DNA from: Fimbriimonadaceae bacterium
GTDB taxonomy: Bacteria > Armatimonadota > Fimbriimonadia > Fimbriimonadales > Fimbriimonadaceae
NCBI GenBank assembly: GCA_947447315.1
Contig: CANFJD010000087.1
Coordinates: forward strand, 1 to 9,395
DNA length: 9,395 nt
Reading direction: 5' to 3'
A program made the position numbers and the translations under genes. Under the pieces are notes generated by a model. The model saw nothing but the letters and a program-made list of their open reading frames with translations, had not been told where the DNA came from and made no database searches. Below are positions 1 to 4,954 of this stretch, piece after piece. Each line of letters opens with the position of its first letter. The stretch's first letter is position 1.

Positions 1-279
1 ATAGTTAGGCTCAACTGAGACCACGCCCGGGGCACGCTTGTAATATTCCAAAGCGCGAGATACAGACGAGGAGGCGGGGACGAATACTTTCCGCCAGCCG
101 GCAACCCCTAGGTCCTTACTGAGCTCAGTTCCAAAAACGGAGTCCACCAAACCCGGCTGAAATTCTTGGGTGGTCTTGATGAGGATAGAGTTCGCGCTGG
201 CATCCGGCTGCATTCCAGCAAAGCCGAATGCGGCAAGGAAACCCAACCCAATGGCGGTAGCAGATCGAATGATTCTCAT
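1..279 (-). CDS. Probable secreted subtilisin-like (S8) serine protease, N-terminal part
   Basis: The gene begins at the ATG on 279-277 and runs off the left edge after 93 residues, so only the signal peptide and propeptide are present and no catalytic residue can be seen. Residues 1-26 form a signal peptide: positive n-region MRIIRS, then a hydrophobic stretch rich in Ala, Gly, Leu and Phe. The following region has the pattern of the I9-like propeptide of thermitase-type subtilases: a first strand SILIKTTQEFQPG, a central GVAGWRKVFVP and a final EYYKRAPGVVSVEPNY, matching the family ending 'P-x-V-x-x-V-E-P-N-Y' before the mature enzyme. In the family this segment is a folding chaperone and inhibitor removed outside the cytoplasm. 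A weak Shine-Dalgarno core (AGG at 289-291) lies 9 nt upstream. The assignment rests on the propeptide pattern alone; another exported protein with an I9-like domain is possible. Confidence 0.6.
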   Translation of the reverse strand, partial: MRIIRSATAIGLGFLAAFGFAGMQPDASANSILIKTTQEFQPGLVDSVFGTELSKDLGVAGWRKVFVPASSSVSRALEYYKRAPGVVSVEPNY

Positions 280-419
280 ATTAACGGCCTGGAAAACTTT
301 GGCGACAGAGTAGTGCCTCCAAACTATCTTACTACAAGAAAAGCATGATTGTGCGTCCAAAATTACTGGATTTCTTATGTGAAATCACAAGTTCTTTGGG
401 TTGGTGCGGTTCTGGTGAA
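280..419. other. Spacer between two minus-strand genes
   Basis: These 140 bases separate the stop of the secreted protein at 420 from the start of the protease gene at 279, both on the minus strand, so the spacer should hold the terminator of the first and the promoter of the second. I see no clear GC stem followed by a T tract. The most distinctive element is a 12-bp palindrome at 378-389. A TAAGAT hexamer on the minus strand near 325-330 could be a -10 element for the protease gene, but no good -35 accompanies it. Confidence 0.4.
378..389. promoter_or_regulatory. 12-bp palindrome TGTGAAATCACA, possible operator
   Basis: The sequence reads TGTGA-AA-TCACA, a perfect inverted repeat of two 6-base halves, in the spacer upstream of the protease gene. 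The half-sites resemble those of CRP-type regulators, but the family site has a 6-base spacer between TGTGA and TCACA, whereas here it is 2, so this is not a standard CRP site. It lies about 100 bp before the protease start, a possible position for an upstream regulator. Chance occurrence cannot be excluded. Confidence 0.2.
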
Positions 420-1286
420 TTAAAAAGCACCGACTGAAAATTCTCGGATCACGTAATCACGACGGTCTTGCTCCAGTACGTAAACATGCCGAGCCTGCCG
501 CTGCCGTCCCCACGGATCAATATAAAAGTGAGTCGCCGCCACTTGCGCATAGTCGCCGCTCATCCATACCTGCGTAATCCGGTACCCCGTGGTTCGGCTG
601 TTAACGATGCCGTCGGAGTAAAGGTCCATAAAGTCGTCAGCGGGGATCGAGTACTGATACGCGCCATTGAAACCGACTCCGACCAGGCCGCGGCGAGGAA
701 TGAGCGACTCGATATCGCGGCGACGACCGTATTGGAACGACAGGATGATCGATTCGACCGCATCGTCTAGGTCACGAAGTTGACCGTATTGGTATCGCAC
801 GGTCCAATCCAAAAACGGGGGATTGATGTAGGTGATTTGGGGACCGTAGATGTACGGCGGTAGCGAGAAGTAGGAATACCAAGGGCTAGGAAACTGTCCG
901 CTCATCTGGTTGGGATAGTAAACATACTGCGGGTATGCGAACCACGAATCCTGCCAGTCGCGCCGGTAATGCACATACCCAAACCGCATTCCATTTACAA
1001 CTGGACGGCGATTTGAGGGGGACACCTGCGTGCCGACCCGGATGGAGCCAGAGTTCATTCCGCCGGGAGGCGAGCCGACCGTATAGGGGGTCGATTGGCC
1101 ACTTCGAGCCCAATTGTTTCCGGTCGTTGGGTTACCACCGGTCCTCCCATGCACGCTGCCGAAAAGGTTTGTTGGTTGCACCGTGTTAAAACCGGTTGGT
1201 AACGTGTTGTTTCCGGGATTTTGAACCTGATAGTTTGGTTGATGGTAGCCGATCGTCATCAGGGAGGCGATCAAGATTGCGTTCAT
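420..1286 (-). CDS. Secreted protein of unknown function with Tyr/Pro-rich region and possible NTF2-like C-terminal domain
   Basis: This 288-residue protein matches no family I recognise with certainty. Residues 1-12 (MNAILIASLMTI) are a very short hydrophobic start resembling a signal peptide but without any positive residue before it; an in-frame stop (TAA, complement of 1293-1295) lies just upstream, so it cannot start earlier at a normal codon. Residues 15-100 are low-complexity, rich in Asn, Gly, Pro, Thr, Ser and Gln. Residues 100-168 are rich in Tyr, Trp, Phe and Pro. From about 170 the sequence looks globular, with a helix (LRDLDDAVESIILSFQ), SIPADDFMDLYSDGI, and strands ending HVYVLEQDRRDYVIREFSV. 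That helix-then-sheet order with a closing strand is reminiscent of NTF2/SnoaL-like folds, but this is inference. The gene diverges from the isocitrate dehydrogenase gene, with 41 bp between the two starts. No clear ribosome binding site is visible. Confidence 0.7.
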   Translation of the reverse strand: MNAILIASLMTIGYHQPNYQVQNPGNNTLPTGFNTVQPTNLFGSVHGRTGGNPTTGNNWARSGQSTPYTVGSPPGGMNSGSIRVGTQVSPSNRRPVVNGMRFGYVHYRRDWQDSWFAYPQYVYYPNQMSGQFPSPWYSYFSLPPYIYGPQITYINPPFLDWTVRYQYGQLRDLDDAVESIILSFQYGRRRDIESLIPRRGLVGVGFNGAYQYSIPADDFMDLYSDGIVNSRTTGYRITQVWMSGDYAQVAATHFYIDPWGRQRQARHVYVLEQDRRDYVIREFSVGAF

Positions 1287-1327
1287 ACCCAGTTAGACGG
1301 TTGGGAAATGGCCAGGTTGCTCACAAT
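1287..1327. promoter_or_regulatory. 41-bp divergent start region
   Basis: This gap separates the start of the minus-strand secreted protein from the start of isocitrate dehydrogenase, so promoters for both must lie here or inside the opposite gene. For the dehydrogenase, AGG at 1314-1316 is a weak Shine-Dalgarno core 11 nt before the ATG at 1328. A CACAAT hexamer at 1322-1327 stands exactly 6 nt before the second in-frame ATG (1334) and matches a -10 only at its A2 and T6 positions. No clear promoter for the minus-strand gene is visible. Confidence 0.35.
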
Positions 1328-2353
1328 ATGGTTATGTCGGACCGACGAATTGCACTTATTCCCGGAGACGGTATCGGGCCGGAAATTACCGCGGCTACGC
1401 TGAGAATTCTGGAGGCAGGGGGCTTTGAGGCGGAATACGAAATTCTGGAAGCGGGCCAGCCCGCTCTGGATAAGGGATTGCCGGTGATGCCGGAATCAAC
1501 GATCGCCCGCATTGCCGAACTTGGGATCGCCCTGAAAGGGCCGACCACCACTCCGATTGGAAAAGGGCATACCAGCGCTAATGTTGCCCTCCGGAAGGCA
1601 CTGGATCTCTTTGCGAATGTCCGTCCGACCCGGTCTATTCCGGGGCTCAAAACCCACTTCGACAACGTCAAGATCGACCTGATTATTGTTCGGGAAAATA
1701 CCGAAGATCTTTACGCGGGCATTGAATTTCAGCCTCACAAAGACATGGCTCAGGCGGTCAAAGTCATTACCCGCCCGGGGTGCGCGAGGTTGTTCAAGTA
1801 CGCCTTCGAGATGGTGCGTAAGCAAGGTCGAAAGCGCATTACGGCCGTACATAAGGCGAATATCATGAAACTGACCGACGGCATGTTTCTGGAGGAATTT
1901 TACAAGGCCGCCGCCGAGAATCCCGACATTATTGCCGACGACATCATCGTGGATAACTGCTGCATGCAGTTGGTTGTACGTCCGGAACAGTTTGATGTGA
2001 TCGTGACGGAGAACCTTTACGGCGACATAGTGAGTGACCTGTGCGCCGGACTTGTTGGTGGCTTAGGTTTAGCGGCCGGGGCAAATATTGGCGAAAACTG
2101 TGCAGTGTTTGAGGCGGTTCACGGATCGGCCCCAGATATTGCGGGCAAGGGAATTGCCAACCCAACCGCACTCCTGTTTACGTCGCTTATGATGCTTCGC
2201 CACTTGGGTGAGCGATCGATTGCCGACCGGATTGGACGAGCCACTTTGCAGGTTCTCGGTGAAGGAAAAGTTTTGACCGGGGATTTGGGAGGTCATGCAA
2301 CTACAGCCGAATATACGCAGGCGATCATCGACCGCCTGGCGGATGTTGGTTAG
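1328..2353 (+). CDS. icd: Isocitrate dehydrogenase, NAD-dependent type
   Basis: A 341-residue member of the isocitrate/isopropylmalate dehydrogenase family, predicted to oxidise and decarboxylate isocitrate to 2-oxoglutarate in the TCA cycle. Visible landmarks: N-terminal LIPGDGIGPE (10-19), substrate segment TSANVALRKALD (82-93) with Ser83, Asn85 and Arg89, ANVRP (96-100), VRENTEDLYAGIE (121-133) with Arg122 and Tyr129, HKANIMK (175-181) with the catalytic Lys176, and metal Asp in VDN (209) and YGDIVSD (233, 237). In HGSAPDIAGKGIANP, Asp270-Ile271 occupy the place of the Lys344-Tyr345 pair of the NADP-dependent E. coli enzyme, and Ala277 replaces Val351, the known signature of NAD use. The open frame extends upstream to 1196, but that part overlaps the divergent gene and has no family similarity. 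ATG 1334, giving MSDRRIALIPG, is an equally good start. The stop overlaps the convergent pdxH by 4 bp. Homoisocitrate or isopropylmalate dehydrogenase is less likely given the Ser-x-Asn segment and overall similarity. Confidence 0.93.
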   Translation: MVMSDRRIALIPGDGIGPEITAATLRILEAGGFEAEYEILEAGQPALDKGLPVMPESTIARIAELGIALKGPTTTPIGKGHTSANVALRKALDLFANVRPTRSIPGLKTHFDNVKIDLIIVRENTEDLYAGIEFQPHKDMAQAVKVITRPGCARLFKYAFEMVRKQGRKRITAVHKANIMKLTDGMFLEEFYKAAAENPDIIADDIIVDNCCMQLVVRPEQFDVIVTENLYGDIVSDLCAGLVGGLGLAAGANIGENCAVFEAVHGSAPDIAGKGIANPTALLFTSLMMLRHLGERSIADRIGRATLQVLGEGKVLTGDLGGHATTAEYTQAIIDRLADVG

Positions 2354-2991
2354 GGCGCTAGTCGGGTGGTGAGCCACTCTCCGTCGGTTAGCGTAATCGC
2401 AATCCGGTCGTGAAGGCGGGCCGGACGGCCCTGCCAAAATTCGAAGTAGTGGGGCACAAGACAGTAGCCTCCCCAGTGATTTGGTCGGGGCACTTCCGCT
2501 GGGTGAGCAACGGCTAATTCCTCCACCATAAGTTCCAGTTGGAGGCGCGATTCGACGATTTGGCTCTGCGGACTGGCGGCACTGGCAAGCTGGCTATCCC
2601 GAGGTCGACTGTGGAAGTATTCGTCGCTTTCCGCGGCCGGTAACCGTTCGATAATGCCTTCCACGCGCACTTGGCGCTGAAGTTCGGGCCACCAAAAGGT
2701 AGCGGCAGCGCGGGGATTTGCTTCGATCTCGTGGCCCTTTCGGCTGAGATAGTTGGTGTAGAAATGGAGGCCCGATTGGTTAAGACCACGCAAAAGGACA
2801 AACCTCGCGGACGGCTGACCATTGTCACTCACCGTACTCAGGCACATCGCATTAAAGTCGCCAGTGGCAGGCCCGCGCGAGAGCTCCGATCGCTCAGCGT
2901 CGGCTAGCCAGTCCTGTAACTGACTCATCGGACTCGCAGCGACCGCCTCCAACTGTCCTCGGGAGTATTCGGAACGGGTTTGGAGCTCCAT
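2350..2991 (-). CDS. pdxH: Pyridoxamine/pyridoxine 5'-phosphate oxidase
   Basis: This 213-residue protein closely follows the E. coli PdxH layout (218 residues). It is an FMN enzyme that oxidises pyridoxine or pyridoxamine 5'-phosphate with oxygen to pyridoxal 5'-phosphate, in the cytoplasm as a homodimer. Visible: N-terminal YSRGQL and P-M-x-x-L-x-x-W-L lead-in, FMN-binding ARFVLLRGL and FYTNYLSRKGHEI, LQRQVRVEG, the dimer/substrate segment YFHSRPRDSQL followed by ASPQSQ, the PROSITE-type signature FEFWQGRPARLHDR with the Arg and His that contact substrate, and the usual C-terminal ending RLAP. The ATG at 2991-2989 is preceded exactly 6 nt upstream by TAGATT and by no Shine-Dalgarno sequence, so the mRNA is probably leaderless. 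The gene ends inside the last codons of convergent isocitrate dehydrogenase (4-bp overlap) and its start region is shared with the small gene at 3034. Confidence 0.95.
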   Translation of the reverse strand: MELQTRSEYSRGQLEAVAASPMSQLQDWLADAERSELSRGPATGDFNAMCLSTVSDNGQPSARFVLLRGLNQSGLHFYTNYLSRKGHEIEANPRAAATFWWPELQRQVRVEGIIERLPAAESDEYFHSRPRDSQLASAASPQSQIVESRLQLELMVEELAVAHPAEVPRPNHWGGYCLVPHYFEFWQGRPARLHDRIAITLTDGEWLTTRLAP

Positions 2992-2997
2992 TGAAAC

Positions 2998-3003
2998 AAT
3001 CTA
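2998..3003 (-). promoter_or_regulatory. Leaderless -10 element (TAGATT) of pdxH
   Basis: On the minus strand TAGATT is followed by exactly six bases (GTTTCA) and then the pdxH ATG. In a sigma-70-type promoter the last T of the -10 sits at -7, so transcription would begin on the A of the start codon. No Shine-Dalgarno sequence lies in between. I see no convincing -35 at 17 bp. Confidence 0.6.
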
Positions 3004-3020
3004 CGAATATTCCGGGTATC

Positions 3021-3025
3021 AAGGA
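3021..3025 (+). promoter_or_regulatory. Ribosome binding site AAGGA deciding the start at 3034
   Basis: AAGGA ends 8 nt before the ATG at 3034 and overlaps the earlier in-frame ATG at 3025. The spacing fits the later start, so the protein most likely begins MKILEEL rather than MQFMKILEEL. It is one of the few usable Shine-Dalgarno sequences in the window. Confidence 0.55.
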
Positions 3026-3033
3026 TGCAATTC

Positions 3034-3426
3034 ATGAAAATCCTCGAAGAACTGTCGGGCCCGTGGCGCGGTATGTCCACCCAAGACGGCGTGAGAATCT
3101 CAGAAGGAATCCGATTTTGGTTTCAGGCGGGCGTGATCTCCGGCGAAGGGAGTGATCGTGACGGAGAGTTTCGCATGACAGGCCGGTACAACAGCGACGG
3201 AACGATCGGGATGATGCGCGTTTATCACGTGTGCACCCACACTCCGGAGGCTACGGGCATTCCGTACGAATACCGAGGCGTTTGGAACGGAAGCTTTATT
3301 GAGGGGCGATGGTTCGTCGTGGCTCACCCCAACGAAGGCGGCCCATTTGAAATGTGGCCGGAGCGCGAATCGGACTTGCAAGAATTGGCGATTCACTTCC
3401 ACCAGCGAGAACTCATTCAGGCGTAG
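3034..3426 (+). CDS. Small conserved-looking hypothetical protein, predicted beta-rich
   Basis: A 130-residue soluble protein with no signal peptide or membrane segment; I cannot assign it to a named family. The pattern is almost all beta: GPWRGMSTQDGVR, EGIRFWFQAGVISGEGSDRD, GEFRMTGRYNSDGTIGMMRVY, YEYRGVWNGSFIEGRWFV, then GGPFEMWPE. Repeated Gly-rich turns (GEGSDRDG, NSDG) between strands of alternating polarity, and a W-N-G-x-x-I-x-G-x-W segment, suggest a small lipocalin-like or jelly-roll barrel that might bind a small ligand. That is inference from pattern only. The C-terminal 20 residues are likely helical. The start is set by AAGGA at 3021-3025. It lies on the plus strand 47 bp before the KSI-related gene, but that gene seems to have its own promoter, so a shared operon is uncertain. 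Confidence 0.75.
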   Translation: MKILEELSGPWRGMSTQDGVRISEGIRFWFQAGVISGEGSDRDGEFRMTGRYNSDGTIGMMRVYHVCTHTPEATGIPYEYRGVWNGSFIEGRWFVVAHPNEGGPFEMWPERESDLQELAIHFHQRELIQA

Positions 3427-3461
3427 ACTGCCCTGGCAGCGAGTTGAAATATTGAGTTTGG

Positions 3462-3467
3462 TACGCT
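3462..3467 (+). promoter_or_regulatory. Leaderless, extended -10 element (TACGCT) of the KSI-related gene
   Basis: TACGCT is followed by six bases (GAGAGC) and then the ATG at 3474, again placing the expected transcription start on the start codon. It is preceded by TGG, so TG-N-TACGCT forms an extended -10, which can work without a good -35. The spacer GAGAGC contains only a weak purine stretch, too close to the ATG for a normal Shine-Dalgarno. Confidence 0.5.
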
Positions 3468-3473
3468 GAGAGC

Positions 3474-3881
3474 ATGGCATCTCATGCTTCTCCGAGCCAA
3501 CTGATCCAGGCATACGTGGATGCGTTCAATCGCCACGATCTTGAGGGCCAATTGGCAGTGCTTCACGCCGATATCGAACACGAAATCAATGAGGGGCCGA
3601 CGGAAGCAGGCATCGACCTGTTTCGACGGTTTAAGGAGAAGATGAATGTTCATTACCGCGAGCAATTGCGGGACGTCCGGGTCTATGGTGACGAGGACTC
3701 GGGCACTTGCGAGTTTATTTGCGAGGGTGAGTATCTGGTGACGGACGAGGGATTGCCACCGGCTAAGGGTCAGCGATACGCGATTCGGGCGGCGTTTTTC
3801 GTTTCTGTCAGTGAGGGCAAGATCAGCCGGATGACCTCATACTACAACCTGAAAAATTGGATCGATGCAGTTAGCGCGTAA
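3474..3881 (+). CDS. Ketosteroid isomerase-related protein (SnoaL/NTF2-like fold)
   Basis: A 135-residue cytoplasmic protein that closely matches the conserved bacterial ketosteroid isomerase-related family (TIGR02096 type) of the NTF2-like superfamily. Visible: N-terminal helix LIQAYVDAFNRHDLEGQL, ADIEHEINEGPTEAGIDLFRRF, the characteristic MNVHYREQLRD, then EGEYLVTDEGLPPAKGQRY, a strand AIRAAFFVSVSEGKISRMT, and the family ending SYYNLKNWIDAVSA. In related families the cone-shaped fold holds a small hydrophobic ligand or substrate, but the reaction of this branch is not established and steroid isomerisation should not be assumed. The length is normal for the family. Its last 17 bases overlap the start of the DUF2237 gene in another frame, so the two are almost certainly co-transcribed and translationally coupled. 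Confidence 0.88.
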   Translation: MASHASPSQLIQAYVDAFNRHDLEGQLAVLHADIEHEINEGPTEAGIDLFRRFKEKMNVHYREQLRDVRVYGDEDSGTCEFICEGEYLVTDEGLPPAKGQRYAIRAAFFVSVSEGKISRMTSYYNLKNWIDAVSA

Positions 3882-4227
3882 CGTTCGCGGCGGTCCGTTG
3901 GCGCCGTGTTCGTCAAAACCGCTGACGGGCTACTATCGGAATGGGTGTTGCGATACCGGACCCGAGGATCTGGGGATTCATACGGTGTGCGCCGTGATGA
4001 CGGCAGACTTCTTAGCGTTCAGCGCCTCGGTAGGGAACGACCTAGGCTCACCACGCCTCGAATATGGATTTCCTGGGTTGCAGCCTGGGGACCGCTGGTG
4101 TTTATGCGCGGCGAGGTGGCAGCAGGCGTTCGAGGCTGGGTTCGCGCCGCGAGTGGTTTTGGAAAGCACTCATTCGGCTACATTAGCCCTGATTGACCTG
4201 GAAGATTTAGAGCAGTTCGCCGTCTAG
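3865..4227 (+). CDS. DUF2237 family protein (conserved cysteine-rich)
   Basis: A 120-residue protein matching the DUF2237 family over its whole length; function unknown. Family landmarks are NVRGGPLAPCSSKPLTGYYR, GCCDTGPEDLGIHTVCAVMT, FLAFSASVGNDLGSPR, the FPGLQPGDRWCLCAARW core, and the closing VVLESTHSATLALIDLEDLEQ. Six cysteines are present (15, 28, 29, 42, 79, 81), including a CC pair and a C-x-C, all in the conserved blocks. These could bind a metal or form redox-active disulfides, but this is inference. There is no signal peptide, so it should act in the cytoplasm. The ATG at 3865 lies inside the upstream gene (17-bp overlap), consistent with coupled translation. Its TAG stop overlaps the convergent deacetylase homologue by 4 bp, sharing the palindrome CTAG as stop codon on both strands. 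Confidence 0.92.
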   Translation: MQLARNVRGGPLAPCSSKPLTGYYRNGCCDTGPEDLGIHTVCAVMTADFLAFSASVGNDLGSPRLEYGFPGLQPGDRWCLCAARWQQAFEAGFAPRVVLESTHSATLALIDLEDLEQFAV

Positions 4228-4934
4228 CGGGTGAGATCGGTCCAGGCTTTACGCCACTTCGTGTGCACATACCGCGGGATGGCGTACGGGTTAGATTTTG
4301 CCATGATCGGCACTTGAGTTTCGGCGAAGGCGACATCGTAGTACCGGGCGGCGGCCTTCTCGGTAGCAGCGTCGTGCTTCCCGTCGGGGTAGGCAAAATA
4401 GCGGATCGGCTGGGAAAGCCGGGATTGGAGCTGACTCTGGCTATCCGCCATTTCTTTGAGGGCCTCCTGGGTTGTTAGTTCGGTTATCGGGCGGTGGGTT
4501 ACCGTTTGACTGCCGATCGTAACGCCCTTTCGCATGCAGTCAGCCAACTCGGTCCATGTCATTTTGGGTCGTCCCTGCGGAGAGCCAACGTAGCCCGAAT
4601 GGACGAACTGGACGCACGGTATGCGATTTCGGGTGAGAATCGGCAATGCGTATTGATAAAAGCCCCGGTAATTATCGGCAAAGGTGATGAGCACCGTGCG
4701 TGGAGGAACGGTTCCTACCCCGGATACCAGTCTCTCAATCTCTTTGGGAGTCGCAAAGTGAGCTTTTTGAGACTTTAGCCACCGAATCTGCGATTCGAAC
4801 TCCGCCGGCGTGCAATCGAACCAGACCTGCTTACGGGGCGTGATGTCGTGATAGGTGAGCGCTATTGCTTTAGCCGGGCGAACCAATGGTGGTGCTATTG
4901 CCAAAATAGACGCAATCGTGACGGTGATGAGCAC
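4224..4934 (-). CDS. Exported polysaccharide deacetylase (NodB-fold) homologue, probably catalytically impaired
   Basis: This 236-residue protein has the carbohydrate esterase 4/NodB fold of the PgaB/IcaB-like branch: ALTYHDI (25-31), FESQIRWLKSQ, VLITFADNYRGFYQYALPIL (81-100), MTWTEL, VTIGSQTVTHRPI (138-150), RYFAYPDGKHD and a late AIPRYVH. Active members remove N-acetyl groups from cell-wall or exopolysaccharides using a TFDD motif (first Asp base, second Asp metal ligand) and HSxxH metal ligands. Here TFDD reads TFAD, so the base is Ala86, with metal Asp87 kept, and the first His is Gln143, with His147 kept. Both changes are clear codons, not frameshifts. It may therefore be a sugar-binding or regulatory pseudo-enzyme, or use different chemistry. 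The start is GTG at 4934, with an in-frame TGA immediately before it. Residues 1-23 form a signal peptide ending AKA, lacking a positive n-region. The start lies 6 nt from a bidirectional TATAAT. Confidence 0.85.
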   Translation of the reverse strand: MLITVTIASILAIAPPLVRPAKAIALTYHDITPRKQVWFDCTPAEFESQIRWLKSQKAHFATPKEIERLVSGVGTVPPRTVLITFADNYRGFYQYALPILTRNRIPCVQFVHSGYVGSPQGRPKMTWTELADCMRKGVTIGSQTVTHRPITELTTQEALKEMADSQSQLQSRLSQPIRYFAYPDGKHDAATEKAAARYYDVAFAETQVPIMAKSNPYAIPRYVHTKWRKAWTDLTR

Positions 4935-4940
4935 TCACTG

Positions 4941-4948
4941 ATTATAAT
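4941..4948. promoter_or_regulatory. Bidirectional palindromic -10 element ATTATAAT between two leaderless genes
   Basis: ATTATAAT is its own reverse complement and contains a perfect TATAAT on each strand: 4943-4948 on plus and 4946-4941 on minus. On plus, six bases (4949-4954) then lead to the GTG at 4955. On minus, six bases (4940-4935) lead to the GTG at 4934. Transcription in either direction would thus start on the first base of a GTG start codon. Candidate -35 elements are weak: GTGACG at 4918-4923 on plus (19-bp spacing) and TTCAAA at 4968-4963 on minus (16-bp spacing). Confidence 0.65.
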
Positions 4949-4954
4949 GGCGCG

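Noticed and set aside
1196..1327. N-terminal extension of the isocitrate dehydrogenase frame
   Set aside because: It overlaps the divergent secreted-protein gene, has no resemblance to the family, and homology begins only at about 1334. A start at 1328 or 1334 fits the family length.
2415..2435. GC hairpin (GGGCC-GGAC-GGCCC core) past the icd stop as an icd terminator
   Set aside because: It encodes the conserved PdxH signature region, has no T tract on the plus strand and a bulge in the lower stem; coding constraint explains it.
3428..3439. CTGCC/GGCAG inverted repeat after the small gene at 3034-3426 as a terminator
   Set aside because: The loop would be only two bases, or the stem only four pairs, and no T tract follows.
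3906..4196. 96-codon frame inside the DUF2237 gene
   Set aside because: The overlapping DUF2237 frame matches its family along its full length, so the other frame is a shadow.
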